Shown here: in pieces, positions 28,948 through 39,383 of the stretch
Layout of the letters: each line of letters begins with the position of its first letter
Position numbering within the stretch: position 1 is the first letter of the stretch
Source: Bacteroidales bacterium
GTDB taxonomy: Bacteria; Bacteroidota; Bacteroidia; Bacteroidales; UBA10428
Direction: 5' to 3'
DNA: 64,000 bases
Assembly: GCA_016929525.1 (NCBI GenBank)
Contig: JAFGIP010000117.1
Location: 62,001 to 126,000, forward strand
Notes under the pieces: generated by a model
What the model saw: the letters and a program-made list of their open reading frames with translations, nothing else
Database searches by the model: none
Told to the model about the DNA's origin: nothing
Made by a program: the position numbers and the translations under genes

Positions 28948-29985
28948 TTAATAGTTCTTCAGGTAGTTTTCTGAAGTTGCCTGAATTGAAAATGTTTTAT
29001 CTGCAAATATTTTAGCCTCTTTAATTTTTTTCTTTATAATGCCTGAATTAATATCATTCCAGACATTAACGATCTGTTCAGCAAATTGAATATAATCCTC
29101 CGATTTAAACAGATATCCTAATTTACCATATTGTGTTATTTCCAGTGGTCCGTCAATATCGGAAATGAGAACAGGGACTCCCGCGGCCATTGCTTCTATT
29201 ACAGTTATCCCGAAGCCTTCATACCTTGATGGTTGCACAAGAAGATCATAATTCTTCAGATTCTGATAAATATAATTTCGGTCTCTGTATCCGTCAAAAT
29301 TTACATAGTCAGCAATTTCAAGTTGGTGCATTAGTTTTTTCAGGTATTCTTCCGATTCACCTTCTCCAACAATGCTGACTTTAAACTGCGTGAATTTTTT
29401 CCTGTTTACCAAATAATGAATCGCTCTCAGAAGGATATCCTGACCTTTCTTTTTATGAATCAAACGACTTATCTGAATGATCTTAAGTTGCTGTGTACTA
29501 TAATTTTTCTTTACAGCTATCTCTTTAAGCCTAAGTCCATTGTAGACAATAACAGATTCCAGTCCGGCTCTTTTTAATACATCGTCGTAAACTGACTTCG
29601 ATATCGAAAATAGTCTTCCGTATCGTTTTAGATTTTTGATTGGACGATTCACATCATGAATTGTAAGATATATCTTTCTCTTTGGTATGAAAAAGAGAGC
29701 GTTAACCTGGTTATCGATATGGCAGTGTATTACATCGGCCTTGACAGAATATAAGATAAGATTTAGCCGGATAATTTTAAAAATTCCCAAACTGCCTATC
29801 CTGCGGTTCAGCTTATAAACTTTTATATCGGAAGATAACTTTTGCTCGAGACTTTCCGCAATATTATCATTTATAATTATGAAGTGGACGATGTTGCTTT
29901 TAACCTGCTCATTCATAAGGTCGGCAACCATGGTTTGTATACCACCAAAGTTAAATGACCAGACAATATGTACAATTTTCTTCAT
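28948..29985 (-). CDS. Glycosyltransferase, GT4 family (c)
   Basis: A 345-residue GT4 enzyme. VWSFNFGGIQTMVADLM is the acceptor loop, IVYNGLRLKEI and IIQISRLIHKKKGQDILLRA start the donor domain, and YEGFGITVIEAMAAG carries the E-x7-E motif. In the same packed run (5-bp gaps on both sides). Related in layout to amylovoran- or capsule-type GTs, but the sugar is not inferable. Confidence 0.88.
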   Translation of the reverse strand: MKKIVHIVWSFNFGGIQTMVADLMNEQVKSNIVHFIIINDNIAESLEQKLSSDIKVYKLNRRIGSLGIFKIIRLNLILYSVKADVIHCHIDNQVNALFFIPKRKIYLTIHDVNRPIKNLKRYGRLFSISKSVYDDVLKRAGLESVIVYNGLRLKEIAVKKNYSTQQLKIIQISRLIHKKKGQDILLRAIHYLVNRKKFTQFKVSIVGEGESEEYLKKLMHQLEIADYVNFDGYRDRNYIYQNLKNYDLLVQPSRYEGFGITVIEAMAAGVPVLISDIDGPLEITQYGKLGYLFKSEDYIQFAEQIVNVWNDINSGIIKKKIKEAKIFADKTFSIQATSENYLKNY

Positions 29986-29990
29986 TTACT

Positions 29991-31142
29991 CTATAATTCA
30001 AATCCGTATTGTTCTTTTACTTTTTCCGCTAATTGAAGAAATAAATTATCCCAGTTGTATTCCAACAGCTCCTCTTCCGGAATATGATTTACAAAATCTC
30101 CCGATTTCACTATTTCATCTATTATCTGAAGTTGTTCCTCTTTATTTCCACCAAATCTGATATGTTTTGATATTTTCTCTTTCTGTAACGAATACATATA
30201 ACTTGAAACAACGTGTTTTCTGAAAGCCAGGTATTCGAATACTTTAAGCGGAGATACAGAATCGTTGACTTCGTGTATTTTAAAAGGATTCAAACAAATG
30301 TCGAATGAACTGATATATTTATCTACATCTTCTTTATCCTTTGGCCCAAGGATATGAACATTTTTATAATGTTTTATTCTTTCCAGCGGAAACGATTTTT
30401 CAACCTTACCGACGAATACAAAATTATATTCAGGCCTTGATTTGATCATAAACTCCAGCACTTCTTCATCGGTAAATCTAAAAAGGGTACCTAGAAAACC
30501 AAGTCTGGGATGAGCAATATCCTTAACATCTCCGGGTTCTTTTTCCTTACCATGAAAACTTGTATAGCTGTGCCCGTTTGGTATTACAATGATTTCCTTA
30601 TTGGTAAGATGCTGGTATTTCTCTTTTATTTTTACAGCTGTTACAATAGCAATATCAGCAAGTTCATATGCCTGTTTCAAATATTGCGAGTAAACATAAT
30701 TTCGTTTTTCATCACCGGCAAGCTGATAGAATAGGGGAACATCATCTGATAAGTCGAATATTGTTCTACTTGCTCCAAGTTTAGGAACAACATTACTGAA
30801 AGGTATGATATTGAACCAGAAAATAAATTCTTCGATTCCTTTTTTCTTAAAATAACGCTTGATGTCATTTACAAGTTTCCGGTTGAACATATTTCTTATA
30901 AACCGGCTGTGAGGGAATGGAAAAAACGCCGACGGGGTAATAACCGTGATATTTTCATCTACTTTATTAAACAGGGTTTTCCATAATTTGTTCTTATGGT
31001 TTTTTCTAAGCCGGAATGCCGATACGCTCATCTCAATATAAAAAACCTTATGGCCTCGATTTGCCAGGTTTTTTGCAAAATGTTGTTTTCTGAACCAAGG
31101 TCCCCTGTCCCAGTAATGACTGCCGTAATAAAGAATGTTCAT
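29991..31142 (-). CDS. Glycosyltransferase, TuaH-like group (d)
   Basis: A 383-residue GT-B-type glycosyltransferase, more distant from the other three. The N terminus YYGSHYWDRGPWFRKQHFAK and IFDLSDDVPLF fit the TuaH-like glycosyltransferases that open with a W..R.QH motif. The donor domain has IVIPNGHSYTSF, RLGFLGTLFRFTDEEVL and a SPLKVFEYLAFRKHVVSS C-terminal block in place of the usual E-x7-E. It is first of the four contiguous GTs, 1 bp from the polymerase gene, and is predicted to act early in the repeat unit. Confidence 0.8.
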   Translation of the reverse strand: MNILYYGSHYWDRGPWFRKQHFAKNLANRGHKVFYIEMSVSAFRLRKNHKNKLWKTLFNKVDENITVITPSAFFPFPHSRFIRNMFNRKLVNDIKRYFKKKGIEEFIFWFNIIPFSNVVPKLGASRTIFDLSDDVPLFYQLAGDEKRNYVYSQYLKQAYELADIAIVTAVKIKEKYQHLTNKEIIVIPNGHSYTSFHGKEKEPGDVKDIAHPRLGFLGTLFRFTDEEVLEFMIKSRPEYNFVFVGKVEKSFPLERIKHYKNVHILGPKDKEDVDKYISSFDICLNPFKIHEVNDSVSPLKVFEYLAFRKHVVSSYMYSLQKEKISKHIRFGGNKEEQLQIIDEIVKSGDFVNHIPEEELLEYNWDNLFLQLAEKVKEQYGFEL

Positions 31143-31143
31143 G

Positions 31144-32493
31144 CTATGTTTGGTTATCGGATTCAGGATTAATTGTTGCTTCTAATCTAACGATATGGTA
31201 TTTCTTTGCACTTATTGCTATAAATATTGCTGTCAACATATATAATGTATAATCGTTATAACCTTTTCCTCCTGCATAAAAAACCAATGACTTGGATAAA
31301 AGGTTCAAAATAATGAAAATATAGATTGGCCGGTATGCGAGATATTTACTGTTTAGTTTAAAATGAGACTGGATGATCGGTAAAAATAAAAAGACCGCCA
31401 GGAAGAAAAATCCACCCAATCCAAAGACTCCCAGTATCGAATGATAGGATCCATGTCCACCATCTGCTAACTGGTTTTGGATCCACTCGGTATTTCTGTT
31501 CGTTTGATCTATTGATACCGGTCGTATCCCACGTCCGAAAATCGGTTTTTTATAGAATTCTTCCAAAAATGCTTTAAAAATCACCCCCCGGCGAGAAGCA
31601 TATTGTCCCTGTATACCACCCTGAATAGCAGTTATTCTGCTCAACTGGCCAACAACCATTTGCTCAGGTAAAAATTGAATGCTTCCAATGAGTACAAATA
31701 TAAGAGCGACAACTGCAATGATTTTTCTTATATCAAATTTTTCTACCATGGTGAAGTAATAGAACAAAGCGAATAAATATCCTATTGTAGATGCACGGCC
31801 GGCATTAATAAACATGTACATGGTAAATATGGCCAGCAAACTTATAAAGACAATTCCTGATGGTGCTTTCTTTGTATTTCTTAAGGCTATCAGTGAAAAT
31901 GCTCCGCAATACCCTGCCAGGTCCAGACCGGAAAGCCTGTATGCTGTTCCTCCGTATCGTCCGGATGCTTCGGGATTATACCTGAATGATCCATACATAA
32001 GAGGGATATCGAAATGCAAGAAATAACTAACTATACGTACTAACCCAATAAGCAGGCTAAATGCAATAAGGATTTTTAATATCGCGATATAATTAAAGTT
32101 TTGCTTATGGTAAACATACCAGAAGGTTATAAAGAATGTGCAAAATCCGGTTGCTATCCTCAGATATGATTTAATACCGACATCTCCTTCACCGCTACCC
32201 ATACCTATTGAACCTGATAAAGGGTAGCGAAACCAGCTTATTATTGCCCATATAACAAGAATAAAAATAGCAGCAAAATAGATTTTATGGGTTTTAATAA
32301 GTAAGCGCTTCCCGCTATAAATCAAACTTACAATCATCAGTACAAGTATAACAGGGGAAATTATTTCTAACAGAAAGAATTTACTTCCTATATCGACCCC
32401 AACCGGGAAAAATGTAGCTATCAGAAAAATTGCAGCCAATATTCCAATGTTGTTGATCTCGTCAATATTTTTATGTTTTAGTAATCCTGCCAA
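31144..32493 (-). CDS. O-antigen ligase/polymerase family protein (Wzy-like)
   Basis: A 449-residue inner-membrane protein with about ten to eleven hydrophobic helices and a large periplasmic loop in the C-terminal third (RRGVIFKAFLEEFYKKPIFG followed by RGIRPVS and a GGHGSYHSILGVFG region), as in WaaL/Wzy proteins. In a locus with flippase and export genes, the polymerase role (Wzy, joining repeat units in the periplasm) is more likely than ligase. The start is probably TTG at 32493: no in-frame ATG exists nearby and the upstream gene's stop lies 8 bp before it. It lies between the lyase and GT genes. Confidence 0.8.
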   Translation of the reverse strand: MAGLLKHKNIDEINNIGILAAIFLIATFFPVGVDIGSKFFLLEIISPVILVLMIVSLIYSGKRLLIKTHKIYFAAIFILVIWAIISWFRYPLSGSIGMGSGEGDVGIKSYLRIATGFCTFFITFWYVYHKQNFNYIAILKILIAFSLLIGLVRIVSYFLHFDIPLMYGSFRYNPEASGRYGGTAYRLSGLDLAGYCGAFSLIALRNTKKAPSGIVFISLLAIFTMYMFINAGRASTIGYLFALFYYFTMVEKFDIRKIIAVVALIFVLIGSIQFLPEQMVVGQLSRITAIQGGIQGQYASRRGVIFKAFLEEFYKKPIFGRGIRPVSIDQTNRNTEWIQNQLADGGHGSYHSILGVFGLGGFFFLAVFLFLPIIQSHFKLNSKYLAYRPIYIFIILNLLSKSLVFYAGGKGYNDYTLYMLTAIFIAISAKKYHIVRLEATINPESDNQT

Positions 32494-32500
32494 AGCAATT

Positions 32501-34324
32501 TTATTTTATACTGCGAATTTCATAAATATTTTCATTCTCAGCCTGAATAATTACACAAAAGCTTTTCTCTTTTAGACCGTATGCACGTGAATATTCATAT
32601 TCTTCAATATAAACTGAGTTGCATTTTGGTATAAATATATTTACCTGGTTGGTAACAATTTGGCTTGATGTCTTTTCATGTATTTTCTGGTTTGGTGACA
32701 GAAAAATTCTTGATGAAAAATTTCCTGTACAGTTTTCTTCAATAGAAATACCATCATTCTTTAGCAAGAATGTTCTTTTAATATTATATATGTTAAACAG
32801 TAAGTAATGGATATGGAAAGAGTTTTCCGAAAGTTTATAATCTAACAGATCAAAATACTTCTTTGTTTCGAATATTTTGCTGGTATCAAATCTGTCTTCG
32901 GGCAAATTATTTGGGGAAATGGTATTGTGGTATTTGTATGAACGAAACCTGTTTCTGATATTATAATCTGTTGTATATCTGAAAGAACCGGGATCAACAA
33001 CAACCGGAAGGTTATCAATGCTCAGGTGATAACTGCCACAGTCATAATGGTTATGTCCTCCATATCCATTTTGTCCGATCGGGATTACTGATATAGGGCA
33101 TTGAACATTGTTACTGCGTAATACTGCTAATCCTGTTTGTCGATAATAACGATTATGACCTGCACTTTTAGTAGTACTTGCTGATTTTAAAGTGACCGGT
33201 TTTGGCTGAATTTCGGGTAGTAATAAAAACACAGGGGGCAAATCGGAAGTCGCGGTTTTAAAACAATTTCCATAAATCAATCTTCCGATTTCTGTCAAAT
33301 AACTGTAGTTACTAACCTCGTTACTATTCAGATGAAAAAAAGTGCCACTGTCATTATCGCCAAACTGCGGTGAGTTACCTGCATCATCAATAAAAGATTC
33401 AATCTGTTCAAACATTTTATAAAGCCGCAGATGATAAAAATCAGGCAATCTGATATCATTAGCTGCACATATAATCGAGCCCAGACTGAACATTTCTGTT
33501 GCCAAACGATGATAAGAAGTAGATGCTTCAAATGATCCGCCATCTTCATAAACCTGGTAATCCAAACATTGCGTTATCCCTTTAATGGCTTCCTTTTGCC
33601 AAATCCGGGATTTTTTATATTTCTTCAGGGCAACCGATAAAAACAAAAGACCGAGGTAATCTGCAGTGGTGTGATTTGTTGAATGATTTCCGGGATAAAT
33701 CTCCGGAAAAGTATAGATATATTCTGCGTGCCGTATTAATTCCTTTGAAAACTTGTTTTTGAACTCCTGGTCTTCTTCAATAAATTTTCTAAATACCGAA
33801 TGAGCAATCAGCCAATTTATAGCGCGTATGGCAATATCCATGGTGCACAACCAGTTTACTCCATATAGAAAAGGATTACCGGAAATCCAGTTTTCAACCA
33901 GATTTTTAAATTTATAGAAGTATTTTTTGTCACTGGTCTTTAGATATTGAGCGGCCAGATTTGAAGCGAACGTAAACCGGGACAGTTCCCATGGGAATTT
34001 GATATCATATCCCTTGTTGCTGAACCTGGATGACTTTATCTTATCGAACCTGACTATTGGGTAATGAAATCCGGATGCATAATCTTTATTCCAGCAGATA
34101 TCGTTTTCAGGTACCTTAAATCCGAAAATATCTGCTATATAATCAGATTCAGGAGTATATACTTTATATCGATCTGAATTATTACTTATATTCCAGATCG
34201 GAGTGACGGGGCAGTAACCAAAACGCCGCCTGAGTAAAGACAGTGTTCTGACTTTCTTAACCAGCCTCCTGTATCTTAATTTATAGGAGTTTATGCTGAT
34301 GATTTTATTAAAGACTGCCTTCAT
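32501..34324 (-). CDS. Heparinase II/III-like (alginate-lyase-like) protein
   Basis: About 607 residues from the ATG at 34324. A longer start at 34378 (625 residues) would overlap the flippase gene by 71 bp, so I prefer the shorter one, which overlaps it by 17 bp. The N-terminal helical toroid contains YPGNHSTNHTTADYLGLLFL with the conserved Asn/His pair; the C-terminal beta domain contains GYGGHNHYDCGSYHLSIDN followed by VVVDPGSFRYT, the His-rich metal/catalytic region of heparinase II/III. Family members cleave uronic-acid-containing polymers by beta-elimination. No signal peptide is obvious, which is odd for a lyase and also seen in other EPS-operon copies, so it may act on the chain during export or as an editing or length-control enzyme. 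Confidence 0.82.
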   Translation of the reverse strand: MKAVFNKIISINSYKLRYRRLVKKVRTLSLLRRRFGYCPVTPIWNISNNSDRYKVYTPESDYIADIFGFKVPENDICWNKDYASGFHYPIVRFDKIKSSRFSNKGYDIKFPWELSRFTFASNLAAQYLKTSDKKYFYKFKNLVENWISGNPFLYGVNWLCTMDIAIRAINWLIAHSVFRKFIEEDQEFKNKFSKELIRHAEYIYTFPEIYPGNHSTNHTTADYLGLLFLSVALKKYKKSRIWQKEAIKGITQCLDYQVYEDGGSFEASTSYHRLATEMFSLGSIICAANDIRLPDFYHLRLYKMFEQIESFIDDAGNSPQFGDNDSGTFFHLNSNEVSNYSYLTEIGRLIYGNCFKTATSDLPPVFLLLPEIQPKPVTLKSASTTKSAGHNRYYRQTGLAVLRSNNVQCPISVIPIGQNGYGGHNHYDCGSYHLSIDNLPVVVDPGSFRYTTDYNIRNRFRSYKYHNTISPNNLPEDRFDTSKIFETKKYFDLLDYKLSENSFHIHYLLFNIYNIKRTFLLKNDGISIEENCTGNFSSRIFLSPNQKIHEKTSSQIVTNQVNIFIPKCNSVYIEEYEYSRAYGLKEKSFCVIIQAENENIYEIRSIK

Positions 34325-35813
34325 CTTTTGGTATATTATTCTCCTGATTACGATTTCTCTTTTTCTTTTTCCTGGCATTTAATAACAGAGACTTTACCTG
34401 ATTTATTTCCTGTTTTTTTATATTGCCGAGTGCCAGATTAACCAGAAGCATTAGAATTGAAGTAATTAAAGATATTAAAACCAGTTGCCAGATATTTTTA
34501 GCATAGAAGGTGTAATAAGTGAGTATGGCCATTACCAAAACAGACATCACAATTTGCGATATTTCAAAAAACCGGGAACGTTCTATAGGGTAATACTTAT
34601 TTCCATAATAGCTACCAAGGATAAACATTGCAAAATATGACAGGAATGTGGCAATGGCTGCTCCAAAAATACCGATTGTCGGTATCAATGCAAAGTTGAG
34701 TATTATGTTAAGCACACCACTAATAATAATAATTTGTGAAACTTTTCCGGTCTTGTTAGTAAACAACATTCCCATAGAATTGAAATAGAAAAGGCCGTAA
34801 AGAACATGAGAAAAGCCAATCAGGAATATAATGTTAAGTCCTTTTAAGAAGTCTTTATCCACAGTCAGGATCTGAGCTAATATTAGTGCAACAGAAATGA
34901 TTAACAAACCCAGGATAGGAAGCGATATAAATAGAATCTTATTGAACTTTGAAAATATCTCTTTACCATTCTTCATTTCATAAATATCCCAGCGTATAGG
35001 ATTCCACGACAGAAAGAAAGTAGTTATCAATAAAGAATAGACCAAATCACCAAACTTGTAACCATATGAATATAATCCAAGCTTTTCTGAACCAGCCATT
35101 TCTTTCAGGAAAAATCTGTCAGACAGTGTTATTACAAAAGACGCAATATTACCGAGCATGAGTGGTATTCCGTATTTAAGCATTTCCCTGACAAGTGGTA
35201 TATTATATCTGCCGGACATTTCGTGGGTCAGAAGTCTCCCAAAAATGACTGAGACAATAATAAACGTTAAAAGGTGTCCGTATATGACCCAGGTATAATC
35301 TTTTTTCAGAACGGCAATAAAGAATGCATTTAGTAAAAACAAGATAACGGAGTGCGCTATTACTCCGGTAACATATCCTTTTGGCCGGCGATTTGCCCTT
35401 TGAATTATTTGTGTGTCTTCAAATATTATGTGTATGGTTTCTGCAAGAAAATATATTACAACAAAAAGTGCAATGAGAGAATTATTAAAAAAAATGAATT
35501 TTATAAAAAAGGATATCAACAGCACCGAGGAGCTTGAAAAAAGCTGAGTTAGAACAAAAGCCTTAGTTACTTCACCTTTATCATATCCTGAGTTGGTAGA
35601 TTTAAATTTCCAGTAAGCAGATCCCATTCCCATTCTTACCATATTACGAAATAAAGCCCCAAATGCTAAAATATACTGCAGATCACCATATTCAGCTGGA
35701 GTAAGATAAGCGGTGTAAATGGGTATAATCAGGAAATTTAAACCTTTAGTTAAAAGAGGCTTGATAGAGTACCACAGGCTATCCTTTAAAAATTCAATTA
35801 ATTGTTTTCTCAC
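34308..35813 (-). CDS. Polysaccharide flippase (Wzx-like)
   Basis: A 501-residue polytopic membrane protein with about 12 to 14 helices. The N terminus SLWYSIKPLLTKGLNFLIIP followed by AYLTPAEYGDLQY is the characteristic opening of the MOP/polysaccharide-synthesis flippase family. It would flip lipid-linked repeat units to the periplasm. The C terminus is a basic tail rich in Lys/Arg (ARKKKKRNRNQ). The start codon is GTG at 35813. It overlaps the heparinase-like gene. Confidence 0.88.
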   Translation of the reverse strand: MRKQLIEFLKDSLWYSIKPLLTKGLNFLIIPIYTAYLTPAEYGDLQYILAFGALFRNMVRMGMGSAYWKFKSTNSGYDKGEVTKAFVLTQLFSSSSVLLISFFIKFIFFNNSLIALFVVIYFLAETIHIIFEDTQIIQRANRRPKGYVTGVIAHSVILFLLNAFFIAVLKKDYTWVIYGHLLTFIIVSVIFGRLLTHEMSGRYNIPLVREMLKYGIPLMLGNIASFVITLSDRFFLKEMAGSEKLGLYSYGYKFGDLVYSLLITTFFLSWNPIRWDIYEMKNGKEIFSKFNKILFISLPILGLLIISVALILAQILTVDKDFLKGLNIIFLIGFSHVLYGLFYFNSMGMLFTNKTGKVSQIIIISGVLNIILNFALIPTIGIFGAAIATFLSYFAMFILGSYYGNKYYPIERSRFFEISQIVMSVLVMAILTYYTFYAKNIWQLVLISLITSILMLLVNLALGNIKKQEINQVKSLLLNARKKKKRNRNQENNIPKDEGSL

Positions 35814-35896
35814 TTTCCTTTCAAATATTTACAGTTATTTGATTTCCTGATTATTACTTAATAATTGGAACATGTTATATATAGTTGTGACCTGTA

Positions 35897-36823
35897 TTAG
35901 TTACTTTTATATTTATCAAAAGAGACGGGTTTACCGGTTGTGTAATTATAAATATCTCCAAACCCAAAAATTTTGAGAACTTCTAAGATTTCGTCAGTCT
36001 TTTGCTCACCTAGTCGTTTTACCAGCTTTGATGCAGGAAATATTGCGGTTTTTTCCTCGTCCTTCATATAAAGTAGTATCTCTTTATTTATTTTGGGATC
36101 TTTTATTTTTAGATTCGTCTTATCAATTATTGCCTTGACCTCACTGAATGAGTCAACAAATTCTTCATAGAAAACAAAATGGAACATAGGTTTGCCATAA
36201 TTCTTTAATGCCATTATATTGTCGAGACACCAGCTGATAGCCATTCTTTTATGATCTTCTTTTTCATTTGCAAGGATATCCTTTTGTTGCTGGTTTAGAA
36301 ACAGTTCAATATCCTGGACAGCTTTTGAGTGATCGGGAATATCGTAACCTTTTCTAAATCGACTATTTATTGCAGCGAGTGGATTTCTGATAATATATAC
36401 AATCGGAACATCAGGGTTTAATTCAGAAATGATATCAAGATAAAAATTTGCCCTGACCAGTTTGACAACTCGTCTTCCGGTATATATCAAATGTGTTCCC
36501 AGGTCCCTTGCTTTTCCCTTATATTCTGCACTGAATATCTTTTTTAATGCATCTAAATGTTGCGGACTGTTTTTAATTGCTGAGCCTGCTTCCCTTTCGT
36601 TGAAGAAAGCAACTGTTTTGCTGAAATCGGGATGCAGAGGCTCATGAATGCACCTGGCTCTTAATATATCTGATAAAAGATTGGCAATATATGTTGTTCC
36701 GCTTCTTGTATAGCCTGCAATAATTAAAGTGGGTTTGTCTGTTTTTTTAAGTTGAATGAAAATGTTTTGTCTGTTCAGAAAACTTAAAATTTTTTTTAAA
36801 TATTTTCTGATATTCTTTCTCAT
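35897..36823 (-). CDS. Carbohydrate sulfotransferase 2
   Basis: A 308-residue PAPS-dependent sulfotransferase. LIIAGYTRSGTTYIANLL (34-51) is the 5'-phosphosulfate loop and VPIVYIIRNPLAAINSRF the 3'-phosphate site. It differs clearly from the sulfotransferase at 25798, so the polymer probably carries sulfate at two positions. It lies between Wzc and Wzx genes with gaps of 83 and 108 bp, the loosest spacing in the operon, but no promoter or terminator was seen in those gaps. Confidence 0.85.
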   Translation of the reverse strand: MRKNIRKYLKKILSFLNRQNIFIQLKKTDKPTLIIAGYTRSGTTYIANLLSDILRARCIHEPLHPDFSKTVAFFNEREAGSAIKNSPQHLDALKKIFSAEYKGKARDLGTHLIYTGRRVVKLVRANFYLDIISELNPDVPIVYIIRNPLAAINSRFRKGYDIPDHSKAVQDIELFLNQQQKDILANEKEDHKRMAISWCLDNIMALKNYGKPMFHFVFYEEFVDSFSEVKAIIDKTNLKIKDPKINKEILLYMKDEEKTAIFPASKLVKRLGEQKTDEILEVLKIFGFGDIYNYTTGKPVSFDKYKSN

Positions 36824-36931
36824 TGTAAAAAATTATTAGGCATAAACAATAAAATAATGTGGAAATACTGCGAAATGAAGATCAACTATGAGAGAATTAT
36901 ATTGAACTAACCCATAGTTTTTTCTTTTCAA

Positions 36932-39349
36932 TTATCTTCCCGACAATTTTGACATAAATCCTTTCTTCTTTCTGCTTTTATAGTATTTGTAGTTATAACC
37001 ATAACTACTGCTTGAATGCTTTACATCGTTCATTAACAATGCTAAGTTTTTAAGTTTTTTTAATTCAAGATCATGTAAAGTATTTTCCAAAACGTTCTTT
37101 CTTGTATAATTAAATCGGACAACAAAGATTTTTACATCAGCCAGTTCTAAAAGATGCACGGCATCTGCAAGAATGCCTATAGGTGGGGTGTCAATTATTA
37201 TTATTTCGTACGAATCTTTCAGGTTTTCAAGTAAATCAATGGTTTCTTTTGAGGCTATTAATTCTGTCGGATTTGGAGGAACATTCCCCGGGGGCAGTAC
37301 ATGAAGGTTTTCATTATCAGTTTCTGCGATCGTATCTTCCAGCAAAGACTGGTTTGTTAATACAGAGCTTAATCCGTTTTGCTCTACAAATCCTAAATCA
37401 TCATAAAATTCGGGTTTACGCATATCGAAACCAATCAGAATTGTTTTTCTGCCGCCAATAGCGAGTACAGATGCCAGACTGAATGCGCAAAAACTTTTTC
37501 CTTCACCCGATACGGAAGAGGTTACCATGATTACCTGCTGTTGTGAGCCTTTTGAGAAATAATTAAGATTCGCAGTAACTTTTCTAAAGCATTCTGCTAT
37601 TGGTAATCCCGGATTTTCCAGTACTATTTTGTCACTTTTACCTTTAGGTTTTGTAATAATAGTACCAATTACCGGGAACTTAGTAATTTGGCTTAACTCG
37701 TCTCTAGAATATACGGTGTTTACTAGAAGCTCCCTGATTGTAATAATACTTCCCGGCAAGACTATACCAAGAAAAAGACCGATTAGATAATTAATTTTTT
37801 TACGGGGTAATACAGGCCCTTTCCCAATCATCCGGGGCGGCTCAACAATTTCTGTATTTGGCAGATTCGATGCCAGGGCAATTTGGGCTTCGGCTCTTCT
37901 TTGCAACAGGAATGTATATATTGCATCATTCAGGTTAAAGTTTCTTTCCATTCCTAAAAGTCTTCTTTCAGTTTCAGGAAGTTTATTCAGCTCCTGGTTT
38001 AGACTTTTTATTCTTTGATTTATATCTTCTAGGTTTATATCGGTTGTATTCAGATGATATATAATATTCTCGTATATAGTATTTTTAAGATTTTCAATTT
38101 TAATTTCCAGTTGTCGAAGATAAGGACTCCTTTGTTGCCTGTTTTCAATAAGAGTATTTTTCTCTGAATTCATCTCCACAAAACTTTGTACAAGGTTACC
38201 CAACAATGGGTCATCAATACCCATTGATGAAGGTGCAATTAGCTCTGATATGTTTTCCTGATTTTCGAACTGATCTTTGATATACGTGTAATACTTATAA
38301 CTAACGGTAAGTGCCGCCTTTTCAGAATTTAGAGTCTGAAGTTGCATGTATATCTGTTCTGCTTTTACATCGACATTAATTACCTGGTGACTTGCCCTGA
38401 ATGTAGCAAGTTCATCTTCAGCAAAACTTAGTGAATCGGCAATTTCCTCTAACTGGTTATTTATATAATTGATAGTCGACTTAGCGATATGATTCTTTTT
38501 ATTCAGATTAGAAGAAACGTATTCATTTGTAAGGCTCTTTAAAAAATCAATGCTCTTGTTTACATTTGAACCACGGAGTTCAACTGTTGCTACTGTCGAA
38601 AGTTCATTGTTCAGACTTATCTGTAATACATTCTTGTAATAAGTAGCAAGTGACTGCAAATTATTAAGTTCAAAAGCATATTTCTTTTGGTATACATCTT
38701 CTATTTCAAGCTTACTGTTTGGAATAATTTTAAAACGAAAGTTTTCATTTCCAATTTCTTCACCAAATTTTGCCCTTTCATTTACTCTAATCTGCGGAAT
38801 TAACTGGGTGACTTTCTGCTCTGAAAAGTTATAGAGCTGAATATCGGTTCCTTTTGCTTTAATTTCATATTCTTCATCGCTAAGTATATTGACCTCAAAT
38901 TTAAGCTGAACAGGTTGTGGAAATCCCGGATTAAAAACCACAATAAAAGGTGATGTCTGATATAATTGTTTTTCCACAAAATTCTCTGTAACATAATATG
39001 AAACATCGAAATTTAAATTAGACAAAGCTTTCAGTATTATCGGATAAGAATTTAATATAGATACTTCGTTATAAAAATTCTGACTTGCATTAAACAATCC
39101 AAGTCCCGGCAAAATATCAGGAGATCCGGAAAGTTCTTCATTCTGATCTCTGAACAGCACTGTTGTAGATACGTTATAAATCGGAGTTGTGAATGAGTTG
39201 TACAGGTAAGCACAACCAATACCGATAACAGCTGCAATTAATAGCACTCTCCAGTATGATAAGATCTTCCGGGATATTAGCGCATAATTGATTTTGGTAT
39301 TGTCTTTAACATCAATGTATTGTACTTTAAATTCTGGTGTTGTATTCAT
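36932..39349 (-). CDS. Polysaccharide co-polymerase/tyrosine autokinase (Wzc-like)
   Basis: An 805-residue inner-membrane protein controlling chain length and export. Domains in order: a Wzz chain-length domain with a first membrane helix (SYWRVLLIAAVIGIGCAYLY, about 32-51), a long coiled-coil periplasmic region, a GNVR-type segment, a second helix (YLIGLFLGIVLPGSIITI), and a BY-kinase. The kinase shows Walker A VTSSVSGEGKSF (609-620), Walker A' ILIGFDMRKP and Walker B YEIIIIDTPP. The C-terminal tail SSYGYNYKYYKSRKKKG is a tyrosine cluster, the usual autophosphorylation site. It follows the exporter gene with 34 bp between them. Confidence 0.92.
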   Translation of the reverse strand: MNTTPEFKVQYIDVKDNTKINYALISRKILSYWRVLLIAAVIGIGCAYLYNSFTTPIYNVSTTVLFRDQNEELSGSPDILPGLGLFNASQNFYNEVSILNSYPIILKALSNLNFDVSYYVTENFVEKQLYQTSPFIVVFNPGFPQPVQLKFEVNILSDEEYEIKAKGTDIQLYNFSEQKVTQLIPQIRVNERAKFGEEIGNENFRFKIIPNSKLEIEDVYQKKYAFELNNLQSLATYYKNVLQISLNNELSTVATVELRGSNVNKSIDFLKSLTNEYVSSNLNKKNHIAKSTINYINNQLEEIADSLSFAEDELATFRASHQVINVDVKAEQIYMQLQTLNSEKAALTVSYKYYTYIKDQFENQENISELIAPSSMGIDDPLLGNLVQSFVEMNSEKNTLIENRQQRSPYLRQLEIKIENLKNTIYENIIYHLNTTDINLEDINQRIKSLNQELNKLPETERRLLGMERNFNLNDAIYTFLLQRRAEAQIALASNLPNTEIVEPPRMIGKGPVLPRKKINYLIGLFLGIVLPGSIITIRELLVNTVYSRDELSQITKFPVIGTIITKPKGKSDKIVLENPGLPIAECFRKVTANLNYFSKGSQQQVIMVTSSVSGEGKSFCAFSLASVLAIGGRKTILIGFDMRKPEFYDDLGFVEQNGLSSVLTNQSLLEDTIAETDNENLHVLPPGNVPPNPTELIASKETIDLLENLKDSYEIIIIDTPPIGILADAVHLLELADVKIFVVRFNYTRKNVLENTLHDLELKKLKNLALLMNDVKHSSSSYGYNYKYYKSRKKKGFMSKLSGR

Positions 39350-39383
39350 ATCGGGTTAGTCTCACTTAAAATATATAAATAAC

